64,000 nt of DNA, taken from contig CM057009.1 of assembly GCA_029891345.1 (NCBI GenBank), positions 209,740,709-209,804,708 of the forward strand. The letters run 5' to 3'. The notes below the pieces were generated by a model, which made no database searches, was not told the origin of the DNA, and was given only the letters and a program-made list of their open reading frames with translations. The stretch comes from Dryococelus australis. Its lineage: Eukaryota; Arthropoda; Insecta; Phasmatodea; Phasmatidae. Position numbers and translations under genes: made by a program. Shown here in pieces: positions 10,591 to 23,200 of this stretch. Each line of letters starts with the position of its first letter. The first letter of the stretch is position 1.

Positions 10591-12100
10591 CATTTTTAGC
10601 CTACTTCCCGAGGAAAGATAGTCTTATGCAATCACCCCAATATCTGTCTGGAATGTATGGCCATACCTAATAACTTCTGAGCCGATAACCGAGTATCACC
10701 TAACTATGTTCACATATAGTATTTAGTAAGGACGTCAGACCTTTATAGTGTTCAAGTCACACTGGGTACTCATAGCAAAACTTTAAAATATAGGGCACTA
10801 TGTTATGTCGAGAGAACCATTCATCCGATTTAATACAAATTTTGTACGTTGGCAGTGCATGATTTAAGCCCTGAAGTTAAAAATAAGATATTCCATTGTT
10901 CCAGTACTTTGGTAATTAGCGCAAATTAAAAATATTATGTTATATCTCGGGAAATATTTAACCAAATTAAACCACATTTGGCAAGTCCACAGTGCATGAT
11001 GCAAACAGTAAAATTAGAAAGAGATAATTATATTAAGCCATCATTTTGCAAGGTAGTGCAACATAAAAAGTATGTACATTACATCTCAGTAACTATGGTA
11101 ATGATTACTGTCAAATACGGCACATAAGTAATACAAATATAGGCCACTTCATATACGCCATTTAAATATAAAAAGCTATTATTTTCAAAATGTCGGAATA
11201 ATAAATATATTATGGTTTTTTTTTTTTTAAGATTATACCACACTGATTAACAAATTTTTACCGAACTTGTTAGGCTGGCAGGATCTACTTCAAAAATCAA
11301 ATGTTTATACAGACGGCCTCTTTCGCCTGCCATTCCGTAAGATCGTGTCACATGAATAAATACAGTTTTGTTAAATCCCGGAAACTATAAACCGATTCCC
11401 ACAAAATATCGCATTCATGTAGTAGCACTGTAATTAATGTAAACTGACATGTTTAAGTGGGTCAGACTTTTATATTAAAAATGGGCCCTATATAAACATT
11501 TCAGTTTACTATATTATATTTAAGAAACCATGTAACCAATCTCAAGTTAACTTTGTATACTAGCAGTATCTATGCAAGCATAAAAAAAGTTAATAAATAA
11601 AAACATTTGTAAACCATTTTGGAAGAAAGCACCAAATGAAAAATTAAGGTATTGTGTCCTATCTTGTAAAGCGTCCGGTGATAATTTCCACAAAAGTCTG
11701 CGCACATGATGTGCAACGGAAGGCAATGTAAACTTACATGATTGAAATTATTCACACTCTTGTTTTCTAAATGATGTCCCTAAAAATAATTGAAGATAGT
11801 AAACCCAGCTACCAAAACTTTATACTGATTACTACCGAATTCTTCCTTCTTAATTTAGATAACTGCCTGCCATCTTACTGTTCGAGTCCCGAGTAATGCA
11901 CATGTGTATTTGTAATTGTCTCAATAGTATTGCTTTCTGGTTGCATCTCTAATGATATCGCCATCGACATGACGTCAAGTGCCACCTATCATCTAACCTT
12001 ACACGAACTCCATAAAAATGATTTGCAATGTAGAGGAATGTCGCCTATGTAGAGGAAAGTAGACTCATTAGTTATGTAGATAACTTCTTGTTTCATTTTG
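10591..12100 (+). repeat. ~290-bp-unit repeat element, copy A (forward)
   Basis: The head CTACTTCCCGAGGAAAGATA is close to the heads of copies C and D. Divergent tandem half-units of about 145 bp follow, each with an ATATCTCGGGAAA-type phrase, an ACCAAATTTGG-type phrase and a CAAAATG phrase. The tail (11820-12100) has TATACTGATTACTACCGAAT, GTATTTGTAATTGTCTC and GTAGAGGAAAGTAGACTCAT. The same tail ends copies C-E. It is non-coding in all frames. Confidence 0.75.
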
Positions 12101-13115
12101 TGACAGCATTATCTAAGGGGGGCAAAGAAATCTCATAACAATGTCGTGGTAGCAAATATTTTTTTTCATGTTATGTTGGTCCAAAACTGTATTAGTGCAT
12201 GTTTTCCAAGCCAACAAACGGAAAATATTCCCAACCAAATGCAAACCATTGGGCCTATGTAGGTTGTTACTTGGAACCGTATGTGTTCATGATAGGGGCG
12301 GTGCAAAAATGAACTGAGTTTTTTTGCACATGTGTTAAAATAAAAGGCTTATTCATCGTGACACAATTGGTTAATTGTGTATCATTCCCTTTTCTTCTGC
12401 CAAGTTAGTTTCAATTTCGACTGTTCCTAGGACTGGCAATTTTTGTGGCAATAAGTGTATTTTTGTCGATGAAGAAAAAGTATATATTTTTTAGTTATCT
12501 GTGTATTCTTAAGGAAGTGAGTCCTCGCAAATATTTGGAGCTGCATTGAAATGCTGCACATATTTTTTATATTTTCTCTAACACTTTACTTCTTGAAAAA
12601 ACTGGTAAAAAAATCCATATTTATGGCACCATGCATTTCCGACCAAGTGTCTACACATCAAGCCTGCGATCACTATAACAGTTTCGTTATTTTTTTTAAC
12701 ATCAAACATGTCGTGGGCTTACAAGGGAAAGGCACGAAGTTCTAAAATGAAGTTTTGAGTTAAATTGATATCTATACTTGAATGTCTGAAAAATATGGCT
12801 TTGCTTTGAACGCTTCTTGTTTCTTTTATTTTTTTTTTTTAACAATGCGTGTATTCAGGTACTTATTCAACAAAGTCTGTCTATTATACTACAAATTAAT
12901 TGCAAACGAGAGCAGATTTATTACTGAAAACCATCACTGTATAAATGATATATCTTGGTAATTAAATTACAAAATTATTGACATAATCGGTACTCCTGGC
13001 ATTCATCTAAAGATACATCATTTCTGCTAACCTCAAAATCAGGATCCGTAAATTTGTCATTCGGTACTTAAGATGTTGGCAGATTTCTTATACCAACAAT
13101 GTAGCACCTTAAATT
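12101..13115. other. Spacer between tail-to-tail repeat copies A and B; nothing recognised
   Basis: AT-rich, with T homopolymers at 12155-12165 and 12828-12840. Open frames are short and show no domain. It separates a forward and a reverse copy of the same repeat, so A-spacer-B is a large inverted repeat with a loop of about 1 kb. Confidence 0.5.
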
Positions 13116-15121
13116 ATAAACAATAAGTTACTAATGACTAATAAGCCTAATTTCCTCTACATGAGTGCAAATAAATATTAGTTAAGTTCTTGAAAGCTTA
13201 AATTATAGGTAGTCGTTGACGTCTAATTGTCAGCAATAACATGCGTGACAGTACAAAGGCAATTAAAATATACGAGTGAACTACAAGAGATTCGAATTCA
13301 GATAAACTCGTAAAATGAAGCTATCATACAATCAACTGCATCATAGGGGTAGGATTTGGAGCGTCAATTTAGGATGTAATCAGTGTAATAGTTTGAATGA
13401 CTGGGTTCACTAATATGAAATATTTGCTCGGCTTTTGGCCAATGGAGGACAAAAAATATTTTGTGTGTACACATTTGAGTGTTGCAATATATACAGCTGT
13501 CATACAAAGTTTCTTTGGAATTAATTACATGGTTTCGACGATACAAATTACAAAACTAAAACAGCTCTACGGCCACCAAAAACTTTTCAGTTAACATTAA
13601 CTACGGCAGAACGACTTGTGTTCCATATTTGGTAGGAATCAGTCAATTGTTTCCCGAGATATGACATTAAAAAGTTATTTATTTGTGTGGCACTATTTTC
13701 AAAATAGAGGACAAGAGGGCTCCGTGTAGACACATTTAAAGATTGTTGTATATTCTCCCAGCATACACAGTTAAGTTGGGATTTATTAAGTGTTTTCGAA
13801 TGTATAGCATATTATCCTAAAATAGCTAGCTAGATGACAGGCAATTTGAAAATAAGTGTCTCACATACTTGAAACATATTTGTGCATATCAACAGCGGCA
13901 GTACTAAATGATTGCTTAATTTAGAAGGGATTTGGGACTTGTCAATTGTTTCCCGAGAAATTATAAAAAACTTTATTAATTAATGTAATGCTGTCTTACA
14001 AAAAGCGAGCAAAACTGGTGGGTTTTGGCTTTTGGCTTTATGTTTCGCGTGTAATAGATACTGTCAGCGTATAAAATTTTGTTGAAATTGGTGAATTGTA
14101 TGAAAGTTGACCAAATAAACGTAAAATATTTGTATGACCTTAATTTTGAAAATAAGTGTCTTATAAAGATTAATTACTCACATTTACCTGGCCTATCATA
14201 GTATTTCTTAAGTGCCAAATTCAGCGAAAAAAAGGTTTAGTAGTTTTCGAAATATAATGTAAAAGATTATTTTCACATGTAGAGCTATCTTTCCAAATGG
14301 CAGACATATGTGAGTGTTGTTTAGCGATGCTTGAAATGCATACCGTCAGCATACAAAATGTATTTGAAATTGTCTTACTGGTATGGTAGTTATACCAAAT
14401 AAACTTAAAATATTTGCATGGTCGCCATTTTGAAAAAAGTGCCCAATTAATTTTATTTACTTCTATTTACTTGGCCTATCATAGTATTACTTACCAAATT
14501 TTGAATAAATTGGTTGAGTAGTTTTCGACATATAGCAAAGGTTTTATATTTTCGTGTGGCGGTATCTTCCAAAAAGGCCATCAAAAGTAATGGTTTGTTG
14601 GCTTATATAATGCTTGTAATACATACTGTTAGCATATAAAATTTGGTTGAAATTGGTCAAACATTATAGTAGTACTGCCAAATAAACCTAAAATAATTGT
14701 ATGGCCATAATTTTGAAAATAAGTGTCTAAATGGTTTATGTTGATTATATTTACCTGGCCAATCATATTATTACTTGCATTGGTTTAGTAGTTTTCGAGA
14801 TATAAAATAAAAGCTCTATTTTTCATATGTGGCACTATCTTCCAAATGGCAGACGAATAACAATATCCACCACTGAATTTGATGTTTACAACTTGCGCTG
14901 ATAGCATACATAATTTGGTAAAAATGGTTTGAATGGTTTCCTAGATATGACATATCGCCCAAAAATTTTTCATGGCCCGCCATTTTTAATGTAAGTGCCC
15001 GGCGTGGTCGAAAACTATGACGGTCAAAAAAGTAGGCAAAAAATATCAATTTCCTTTTGGATTTAGGAAAAATCTGATGAAGTTTTCGCAGTGTTTGGAG
15101 TATTTTACGGATCATCGTCAA
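13116..15121 (-). repeat. ~290-bp-unit repeat element, copy B (reverse, head missing)
   Basis: The reverse-complement tail ACTAATAAGCCTAATTTCCTCTA is at about 13134. Reversed units follow, for example TTCCCGAGATATGACATT near 13650, a second TTCCCGAGA near 13950, AGTTTTCGACATATAG near 14519 and AGTTTTCGAGATATAA near 14790. Successive half-units are spaced about 145 bp. The head motif seen in A, C and D is absent before the sequence changes near 15121. Confidence 0.75.
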
Positions 15122-15750
15122 GTACCTAGACCATTACATGGAGGGTTGCTAGCAGAGTAGAAAGGATTTGTAAAATAAATAAAACAGACAAGTTCTTAAG
15201 TTTAAATTTATTTTTGCGTATTTCATACATTTGAACGTAACATTTCATAAGTGCTTGCATAACATGTGATCTTTAAACATGCAATCTTTGCATATCTGCA
15301 TGCAGTGTATCCAGAGTATTGTCGCAGTATCGAGAGTGTGGGCGATATGTTTATGAATGTATTTGTCTTCGCTTCTTATTCCTCACTGTCAGTCATCGAT
15401 CTTTGTACGCACAATTAATCTCTATTAAAAGCCTTGAAAATGCTTCAAAATCGAGGATTACATCTAAATGTATAAAGGAGAAATCAGCTGCTGGTGTCTA
15501 TATTAGAATAATACTTCTGGTGTATTATGTCGTTAGAGGGGGCTTTAGAGTGTACTGAGTTCTGATTGAGAACTGTTTGATGTATGATATCTGTTTGTGG
15601 CCTGTTCTTTTGTAGCCGGATTTTTAGGTACGTTATTGAAGTCTAATATCTGAGATCTTATATTTGAGATATATTTTGTTGGTATAATTTTTAAGAAATG
15701 TTTTGAGGTACATTTTGTGGACAATTTTGAGGGCATTTTAGAGATATTTT
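15122..15750. other. Non-coding; nothing recognised
   Basis: No family-level coding signal in either strand. The 79-codon frame at 15319-15558 has no recognisable motif. Confidence 0.4.
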
Positions 15751-16420
15751 CAGGTTTATTTTTCAGGTATGTTTATAGAGGTAAACTGTTTAGGTAGTTT
15801 TTTGAGATTTGATTTAATGTATATTTTTTTATGTATTTTTGAGGTATCTTTCCTGAGGTTAGCTTTTCAAGGGTTCTTTTTTAGGTTTATTTTTAGATCT
15901 AATTTTGAGGTTTCTTTTGTAACGTTTATTATTGCGGTTTCATTTGAAGGATTTTTGGTTGTTTTTAATTATGTTTTGAGGTTTCATTTTAAGGTTTCTT
16001 TTTGTAGTTTCTTTTTTTTTGTTTCATCTTCAGGTGTTTTTAGATTATGTTTTGAGGTTTTATTCCGAGGTTTATATTAGTGGAGTTTTTAGGCATGTTT
16101 TGAGGTATATTTTTTAGGTACATTTTTGAGGGATTTGTTGAGGTATGTTTTTTGTGCAATGATTTTCAGGAATGTTATTTGAAGAATGTTTCTAAAGGAA
16201 TGTTTTCTAGGGATGCTTTTAAGGAATGATTTTCAGGACTGTGTTTTGTCAATAGTGTTTGAGTAATATTTTTGGATAATTTTTTTGTGGTAAGTTTTCT
16301 TTTCTTTTTTTTTTAGAAATTATTTTTGAGGAGAGTTTTTCAAGAATGTTTGTTGAGAAATGCTATCGAGGAGTGATAGTTCGGGGACGTTTTTTGAGTA
16401 GTAGTTATAAGATTACAGCT
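15750..16420. repeat. Cryptic T-rich tandem repeat (TTTTGAGGTNT-type, ~13-20 bp)
   Basis: Dozens of irregular copies of TTTTGAGGTATGTTTT-like units, strongly strand-asymmetric (T and G against A). It produces a spurious Phe-rich open frame of 103 codons at 15769-16080. The unit drifts towards TTTTCAGGAATGTTTT after 16160. Confidence 0.75.
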
Positions 16421-16900
16421 TGAAATATTGAGAGATTAATCGAAAGATTGGTATAAATAATTAAATATTAGCAGATTGATGCACAGTTTAATAGTAAGGT
16501 CGGAATTTTTATGAAAATATTGGAAGTTTGATGGAATGTTAAAAATATTTGACGGTAGTCTGATCGAAAAATTGGAAGAGATATCAAAGGATTTGTTGGA
16601 AGATTTAAAGATTGATTTAAATATTGAAATATTAATTGAAATATTGGAAGATTGATCAGGGGGTCCTTGGATACATGAAAATATTAAGATTGACGGAAAT
16701 AATGAAAGATAGGACCAATTATTAAATCATTGATCGAAATATTGAAGGATTGGTTGAAAGATTGGGAGATTGATGGTAATAATTATGGAAAGATTGGAAA
16801 ATCGATTCAAATATTAACAGAAAACTTTAATGAATGATTGAAATATCGATCAAAAGATTGGAAGATTGACCTAAAGATTAATGGAAAGGTAGACTAATGG
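16421..16900. repeat. Cryptic repeat of GATTGAAAGATTG / AAATATTGA units
   Basis: It directly adjoins the T-rich block but is purine-rich on the same strand: repeated GATTGATCGAAAGATTGG, AAATATTGAAAGATTG and similar variants at 9-13-bp steps. The abrupt change of composition at about 16420 suggests two separate expansions meeting, or drift of one slippage-prone tract. Confidence 0.7.
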
Positions 16901-17575
16901 ATAAAATGAGCACGGGAGTTAAGACTGATTATTACCTGAGCTGACCTCGATTCCAAGTCTCAAGGGTTTAGCTATATTGGTTCTTACATCACAACCGATT
17001 ACGTCTATATAAATGTTGATGAGTAATTAACAATTTGTGATGAAATGCATCAATTCGCTTCGAAAAGATGCATCCAGTATTATGCGATATAAATTTGTCT
17101 CTAAAATTGTAATAAAAGTTCAAAAAATCGAGTTTAAAGTTAATTTATAAATGTAGTAACTTAAAGTGAGACTTCTGCGTTGTTTCACGGTATGTACAAT
17201 AATCGATTATTTCGGTATAAACAAAAAATATTTTTAATGGGATAATAAATACATATATTCGATTTGACATACCATATTCCTATAAAAAATAAGGCCATCG
17301 ACTCGTATAAACGGATGGGTATGCATATGAGGTTAGTGGTCGGAACTGCTGAGAACCTCCGGGTACGTTAGGCAATCCCGAGTCGAAAGCTTCCAAGCAT
17401 GTACGAGTCGAGCCAAAGACGGCCTAGCATCTCCGAGTCGTTTCGAATCAAGCTAAAATCATGAGACTCACTGTCCCCACCCACCTTTAAATTACGTTGC
17501 ATCAATCTCCCTATACCTACATTACTACCCTGTACTATGTACTCTACCATAACACTGAGAGAACATTTAACAAAA
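16901..17575. other. Non-coding; small CGAGTCG tandem duplications
   Basis: The only internal structure is three CGAGTCG occurrences at 17380-17440 inside a partial 37-bp duplication (CCAAGCATGTACGAGTCG and CCTAGCATCTCCGAGTCG). No gene is recognised. Confidence 0.4.
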
Positions 17576-18315
17576 TATTGGTTTTATAGGGCCAAATATA
17601 TATTTAGCTGCCCCAACAAAATATATTGCTGAGCAAACAAAATTTGAATAGCAACAAAATTAATTTTGTTCGTCTAACAAAATATTTGTTTTAATAAACA
17701 AATGTCTGTGTTGAGAAAAAAAATTGGACTGTCAATTAAATATTTTGTTGAACACATTGTATATATTTGTTTTGCCACTCGTCTGACTGCCTTCGTTCGA
17801 AAATACAGCTCAAGATTTTGTTTGTATTTTTTGTGACAATTAGGATTGTAACCGTGTTTGTTAGTGCATCTATTGATGCTTAACAATCTTATAACCACAG
17901 TAATACAACAATGCAACATGAAACTGGCACATAATGCTGTAAAACTTGGAATATTTTTTGTACACTTTGCACAATATTTGCACTATATCTATTTAAAAGC
18001 TTTCCGCCGTCACCAGTTATCATATTAGCTGAGATTACTAAGGCGCAGCGCTCGGAACCCGGTGATCTAGGGTCGAACTTACAACATTGTTTTTCATCGG
18101 CCTAAGCTGTATAATGTACGTGTAGCCAAACAAATCTTTAGCTGCTCCAACCAAAGCTTACAGTTTGGGACAACCAAATAAGAACAACAAAATAATTTCG
18201 TTTCAGCAACAAAGTATTTCACTGCCCCTATACAAACAAATAATTTAGTTGCACCAAACAAATCTTTTTTGATTCAACAAAATCTTTTTCTCAGTGAACC
18301 ACAACCAAAATATCG
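17576..18315. repeat. Duplicated AACAAA-rich block flanking a SINE head
   Basis: The blocks 17580-17780 and 18120-18315 are direct repeats: GCCAAATATATATTTAGCTG against GCCAAACAAATCTTTAGCTG, both followed by CCAAC(A/C)AAA and then by irregular CAACAAAATATTT units of about 20-25 bp. A tRNA-like SINE head lies between them. This may be one repeat element with internal subrepeats, or one interrupted by the SINE. Confidence 0.65.
18022..18082 (+). repeat. tRNA-derived SINE head (A and B boxes)
   Basis: TTAGCTGAGATTACTAAGG (A-box-like) at about 18025 and GGGTCGAACTT (B-box-like) at about 18070 are separated by GCGCAGCGCTCGGAACCCGG, a pol III promoter spacing typical of tRNA-derived SINEs. Cloverleaf pairing is poor, so it is not a functional tRNA gene. 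The body of the SINE is not identifiable. Confidence 0.6.
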
Positions 18316-20010
18316 TCGGCTGATCTAAAGCGTAATTGAGTGGCTCTAAAAGATAACACAGCAATGCAGGTAGAGTCACGAATGTTCTGCTGTGTTTGAT
18401 TATCTGCCCTGATTTTTTTCTCTCTTTCTGAAGTATACCGTCTCTAATGTTCACGTATGTGTCCTTTTCCGAATGATAAGACTGTTGGCATTATTTAACT
18501 TAGGGAGATCACCCTACTATCATTCTCTTGCCGAAGTATTCCTACCACTCACTAAGAAAAGTAAATAGCTTAAAAATTAAAATAATTTCGCCATATCACA
18601 TAAAATATATCGGCAAATTTCAAGAAATTAAAAATAAATCGAAACCGATTTTTAAGTCAATAGCTTTAGAAGATTTGGAGCTACACATTATTATCTTGTA
18701 CTATGAGATGTTCGGCAAATGGTTTAAATTTTGACAGTAAAGCAATTTCAGTTTGTTTCCAGGCATCTTCAGTATAATTGTTTTCGGTACAATTTGTAAC
18801 ATTTAATAACTTTTGTAAGTCTTAAGTTCTCCTACCACGCGATTTTTAATATATTTTAAGTGCATGACACAATTTCTACAAAATTATTTTCTGATATGCG
18901 GAAACAGCAGAACATACATACGCGAGATTTCAAAATAGTTTTATGCCAATAACACAGACAAAATAAGATGAGTCTTCATATAAGTTCAGGTTAGCACCAA
19001 CGTTTCGCTATTTGCTTAGAAAAGTTTAATTGTATAGTGTCGATAAATTACCTCAGAATTGTCCAATAATGCGCCCAAAACCGTTCAGTAAGCCATGGTT
19101 ATTTTTTTTAATAGGTGAAAAGTATGAATTTTTTCAGTAAAAAAAAGTTATTGAATAAGAGTGTCGCGTAAATTCTGAGAGATGATAAGTTATTTTATTT
19201 TTAAAAAATTCAAGTGTTATTAAGTGATTTAGTCAATAATACGGAACAGATTGTACTTTATAATCATAGAATTAAGCAATTTAAAGATTATTATTACATA
19301 TTTTACGACAGTTTAAAATAATTATTTTTACTTTAAATGTCCCGGTAGTAAGCAAAAATGATGAACCACCAAAACATAGATGTGCTAATCAAGTGGGAAT
19401 CTTGTTATGATTACACAATATTACAGTGTTACTGGAGTAAATCGGAATGGAATATGCCACCACTAAGGGATGTTTTTATATTCATTTCCGGGATAAAAAT
19501 GATACAAAAACAGGCATATGTGTTAACTGCAAATAAAATTAGGTTTTAGTTATATAGTTGTTTTCATTATATTTAGGACTATTACATAAATTCTCAAGAA
19601 CTATCATAAGTTTAGAGTGCAGAACATTTCACGCTGTCAGAATTATTTGTGTGCAAATATATTTGCCTCGTAAATTGTAATTTGCCAATAGGATGAAGTT
19701 TTTCCTAGTAAACTTTGGGTTTATATCAGAAACAGTTAATTAAGTAACAAAATATCAGCATAGTTTTTTCCCCCAGTTTTCTTTACCTGGATAAATCCAC
19801 ATAACGATTACTTCACACTGCTCAAACAGATAATCATAACATGAGATGGGGTCTGAAACGATGAGTAATATTTGTCATTTAACTCAAGGAATGTGTTTGT
19901 AGTGACGGGAGGCAGTTGTCACAAGAATGCGGGTACATTCGCAGATGCGAAACAGGCCGTCGAGGCAGGAAACCATAACTAAGCCTATGTATCTTTATCA
20001 GCGAACAGGC
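18316..20010. other. AT-rich non-coding; nothing recognised
   Basis: No coding features, repeats or RNA genes are seen. The short frames at 18528-18734 and 19358-19549 have no family signal. Confidence 0.4.
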
Positions 20011-20039
20011 TGCAGTGGAACATGATGGCGAGAGGGAGT

Positions 20040-20058
20040 GGGCGGGTGGGTGGGTGGG
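20040..20058 (+). promoter_or_regulatory. G-quadruplex motif, five GGG runs with single-base loops
   Basis: GGGCGGGTGGGTGGGTGGG has five G-triplets with one-base loops, a very stable parallel G4 pattern. It lies about 100 bp upstream of the initiator-like site and in the only GC-rich island of the window. Confidence 0.8.
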
Positions 20059-20100
20059 CGGTAAGCACTCCCCAGCGGCCAATAAAACCACTTCACAGGT

Positions 20101-20233
20101 CATGCCGCTCTATTGGGCTCCCGACGGTACAGCTCTTCTCACCATTGTCGAGCGTCAGTTGTCACCAGCTCGTCGCCAGCCATACACCACATCCTTCCTC
20201 ATGTCAACACTTAGCTGTGTTAACGCGGTAAGT
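20101..20233 (+). promoter_or_regulatory. Possible host promoter and short first exon with splice donor
   Basis: A CG-rich patch in 65-75% AT surroundings. GGCCAATAAA upstream (about 20077) resembles a CCAAT box. TCAGTT at 20155-20160 matches the arthropod initiator. An ATG at 20201 opens 9 codons (MSTLSCVNA), ending exactly at a consensus donor GCG|GTAAGT at 20228. No TATA box or clear DPE is seen, and no downstream coding exon is visible in the window, so the transcript, if real, must splice far away. A GC-rich repeat fragment is the alternative. Confidence 0.3.
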
Positions 20234-23200
20234 CATGTTGTACGATTATGCGCCAGAAACCATAGAGAGTTTGTGAAAGCTGCCTGCGAAGCGTCTGTTG
20301 AATAACCCTAACCCGTGGATATATTACGGAAAATTTCGACAAACGAGAAGAGAAGTACAAACTGTAATTCACAGAATAAGTTTATTATCATGCATGCAAC
20401 GTGAAATGTAAAAGCTTGTATTGCCGAGCGAATACCAGTATTTAATGAACGCAATGAATAAATTTTGCCACTCTGCCATTAAGCGTTTCCCGTTTAAGGC
20501 CAAAAGTCTGCCACAGACAACTCACACATTATCCTAGAATACATATAAAATATTCGGCCAATCCCGCGACGTGCATCGATCACACAGTACGTCTATGCCA
20601 GTTCCATTAAGTAACTCGGTACTTAGAATTTATTTTACTGAAAACTCACTGGTTTAAACATGCAATTTATTTAACGTAGAATTCAAGCTTATTTTATAAA
20701 ATAATTACTGGGTTTTTTACCTGGTATACGGTTCAAAATTTGTATGAGAGGTGCATTTGCAGTAATGTAAATTTAATTATAAAAATTGTTAAATGAAAGA
20801 CGCATGTAATATTTTTGTAGTAGGCTTACGTGTAATTACTAAACGCTCCTTGTAATGGTCAAATAGTTATATAATACATGATTCTCAAGTTCTGTTTTAA
20901 GAGTTTGGAGTAAATGCTGAGCAGATTGTTTGTACGTGTGTTACATTCAATTACACAGCAATATAACTACAATATATTGTGTTCGCATTAAACGTGAAGG
21001 TTTAAACTTAACCCCTACACCAGGTAAAACCGGGAGAAAAACCAGTGTCAAATTTTCGCATATTACTGGCAGCTGCAAGCTGACAAAATTAACTGAAGCA
21101 AGACTCGGAGAGTTACACAGCCAGCCTGGCTAGACCTGGGTTTCTAAAACCAATAACGGTCAGTTAATTGGAATAGACTTAAACCTTCCATCCATGTGTT
21201 CTTCAGTGAATCTCGCAAAGTATAGAAAATAATTGTGAAACACGATAATGAAAAATAAATATTAAAAACAAACCAGGTGAAGAATGATATATTTTGCCGA
21301 GCGAAATCCAGGTGTGTATCGCAGGTAAGACAAATTTTAATTAATTTTAAAATATGCAGGAAATCTAGAATTGGTCTATCTGGAAATACACCTGATTATA
21401 TTGATTGCTAGAAAAGAAAATGAATTGTTTACCTTGTATAATGTCCGTTCAATTCAAACTGTAATCCCAACTGTGCATTTCGGATACATTTACATAGTCA
21501 TTAAGTGAAGTTACAAATCGAAGTAATATTAATATTTTTATAGTCACTGGTTTTTGTTTGTGAAAGTGGTCATTGCTTCTGTCTACCTTACGTTACACAT
21601 ATAGTTTAATCATTCTTTGTACAGAGTTGAATAGGGATTTATTAAATATGCATATTTTCATATGTTATGTAAGCTCTATATTTTGTTTCTATGCTTTTGG
21701 TACTACAATCATTCTCTGGGGGAAAAAATATATAAAAATAATATTTAGCTATTTTGACAACTTTATTGTAGTATAATAGCGGTAATATTTAATATTTGTG
21801 TTTGACTTAGATCAAGAATAATTTCAGTAATTTTGGAATACGCTTTTAATAGAAATAACATGTAATTCAGGCCAAAAGAGAATAAAACAATTCAAATTTG
21901 ATTATATCAAAAGTTACCAACATAACGATTCAGCTTACATTACTCTTTGTTTATTTATTCAAGTCAAGGTAACGAGGCACCTAGAATCTAACATATTTAG
22001 AACATATGTTTTAAAATGTATAATAACGAAAGAGAATTTTAAACCAATAAAATTATGATGTACTGACACAATATATTCTGGGACACTACATTAAAAAACG
22101 GATGACATTTATCCGTTCTTTTATTATATTTATTATATTTACAAAGTAAAATTACTAACAAAAAGCCAATAGATGTAGTTTGATTAGTTTTTGTTTAAAA
22201 ATTTTTGTATTGTTCTACACAATTTTCTCTTTCCTTTTTTTTTTTTTTTATATATATTATTTATATTGTTTTATAATTTTATTTTGTGAATGGGTTTTTC
22301 CGTAATGTTCTTATAATTATTCTTAGAATAGATTATCGACGATTTATACAATCATTTTTTTTTACATATTACATTCAGTTTTGTTTAATAAACAGTAGTT
22401 TTTAGTGTACATGGCTGATATGTTTATGTGCCTGGAAACTTTAATCAATGTTTCAACAAACTTTTTTCAACTTATTAGCAAATTAATTGAATATATTTCG
22501 ATAAATATCCAAACACATGTGATAAATAATTTTTGTGTTTCAAACTTGAATATTTTCAACTAAATTGAAATAAATCAATTATGTTTATAGTAATTAAAAA
22601 TCAAATATATGACCTCAACTCTTCCAGCATTGTAAATAGGTAATCTATTTTTAAAACTGCTTTGCATTCGTCTAAACTGAAACAATTTTGTTTAGCACGT
22701 TTTTCAGTTGTATGAAATAAAATAAATTATTTTTTTTCACTTAATATGTTTTATATATCATGGATTTTAAATTATAAATGTTATTTTTTTAAATTTGCAG
22801 TTCTAGGTATTTAATTATTTGCTTGGTTTTTGATTCAATATCATTTTACATTTTTGAAGTGAAGAAATTACTTTATAATATAACTGTTTCTGATTTCACC
22901 CGCAATGTTTATCTTTAAGGTTCTTTTCTTTTTTTTTTAATTTTCTTACTGAAAGTGACAGTCATGTTAAAATTAATACATGCTGAATATTTTATGGGAT
23001 ATTTATTAATATTTTAACTATAATTTTCATAAGCATTTTTACTATTAACATAGTTATGATATTTTTAAGTATCAAGCAGGCATTATTTTTCTTAGCGTAG
23101 AATTCTTGTTCCGTAGTGGATGAATTAAAATAAACCGTTCTTTTCAATATATACTACTGTCAAAAATAGTAAGGCAGATATATATTTTTAACTTGCTGTC

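Noticed and set aside
15769-16080. 103-codon Phe-rich open frame
   Set aside because: Wholly explained by the T-rich cryptic repeat; no domain.
18022-18082. Functional tRNA gene
   Set aside because: A and B boxes are present but the cloverleaf arms do not pair; better as a SINE head.
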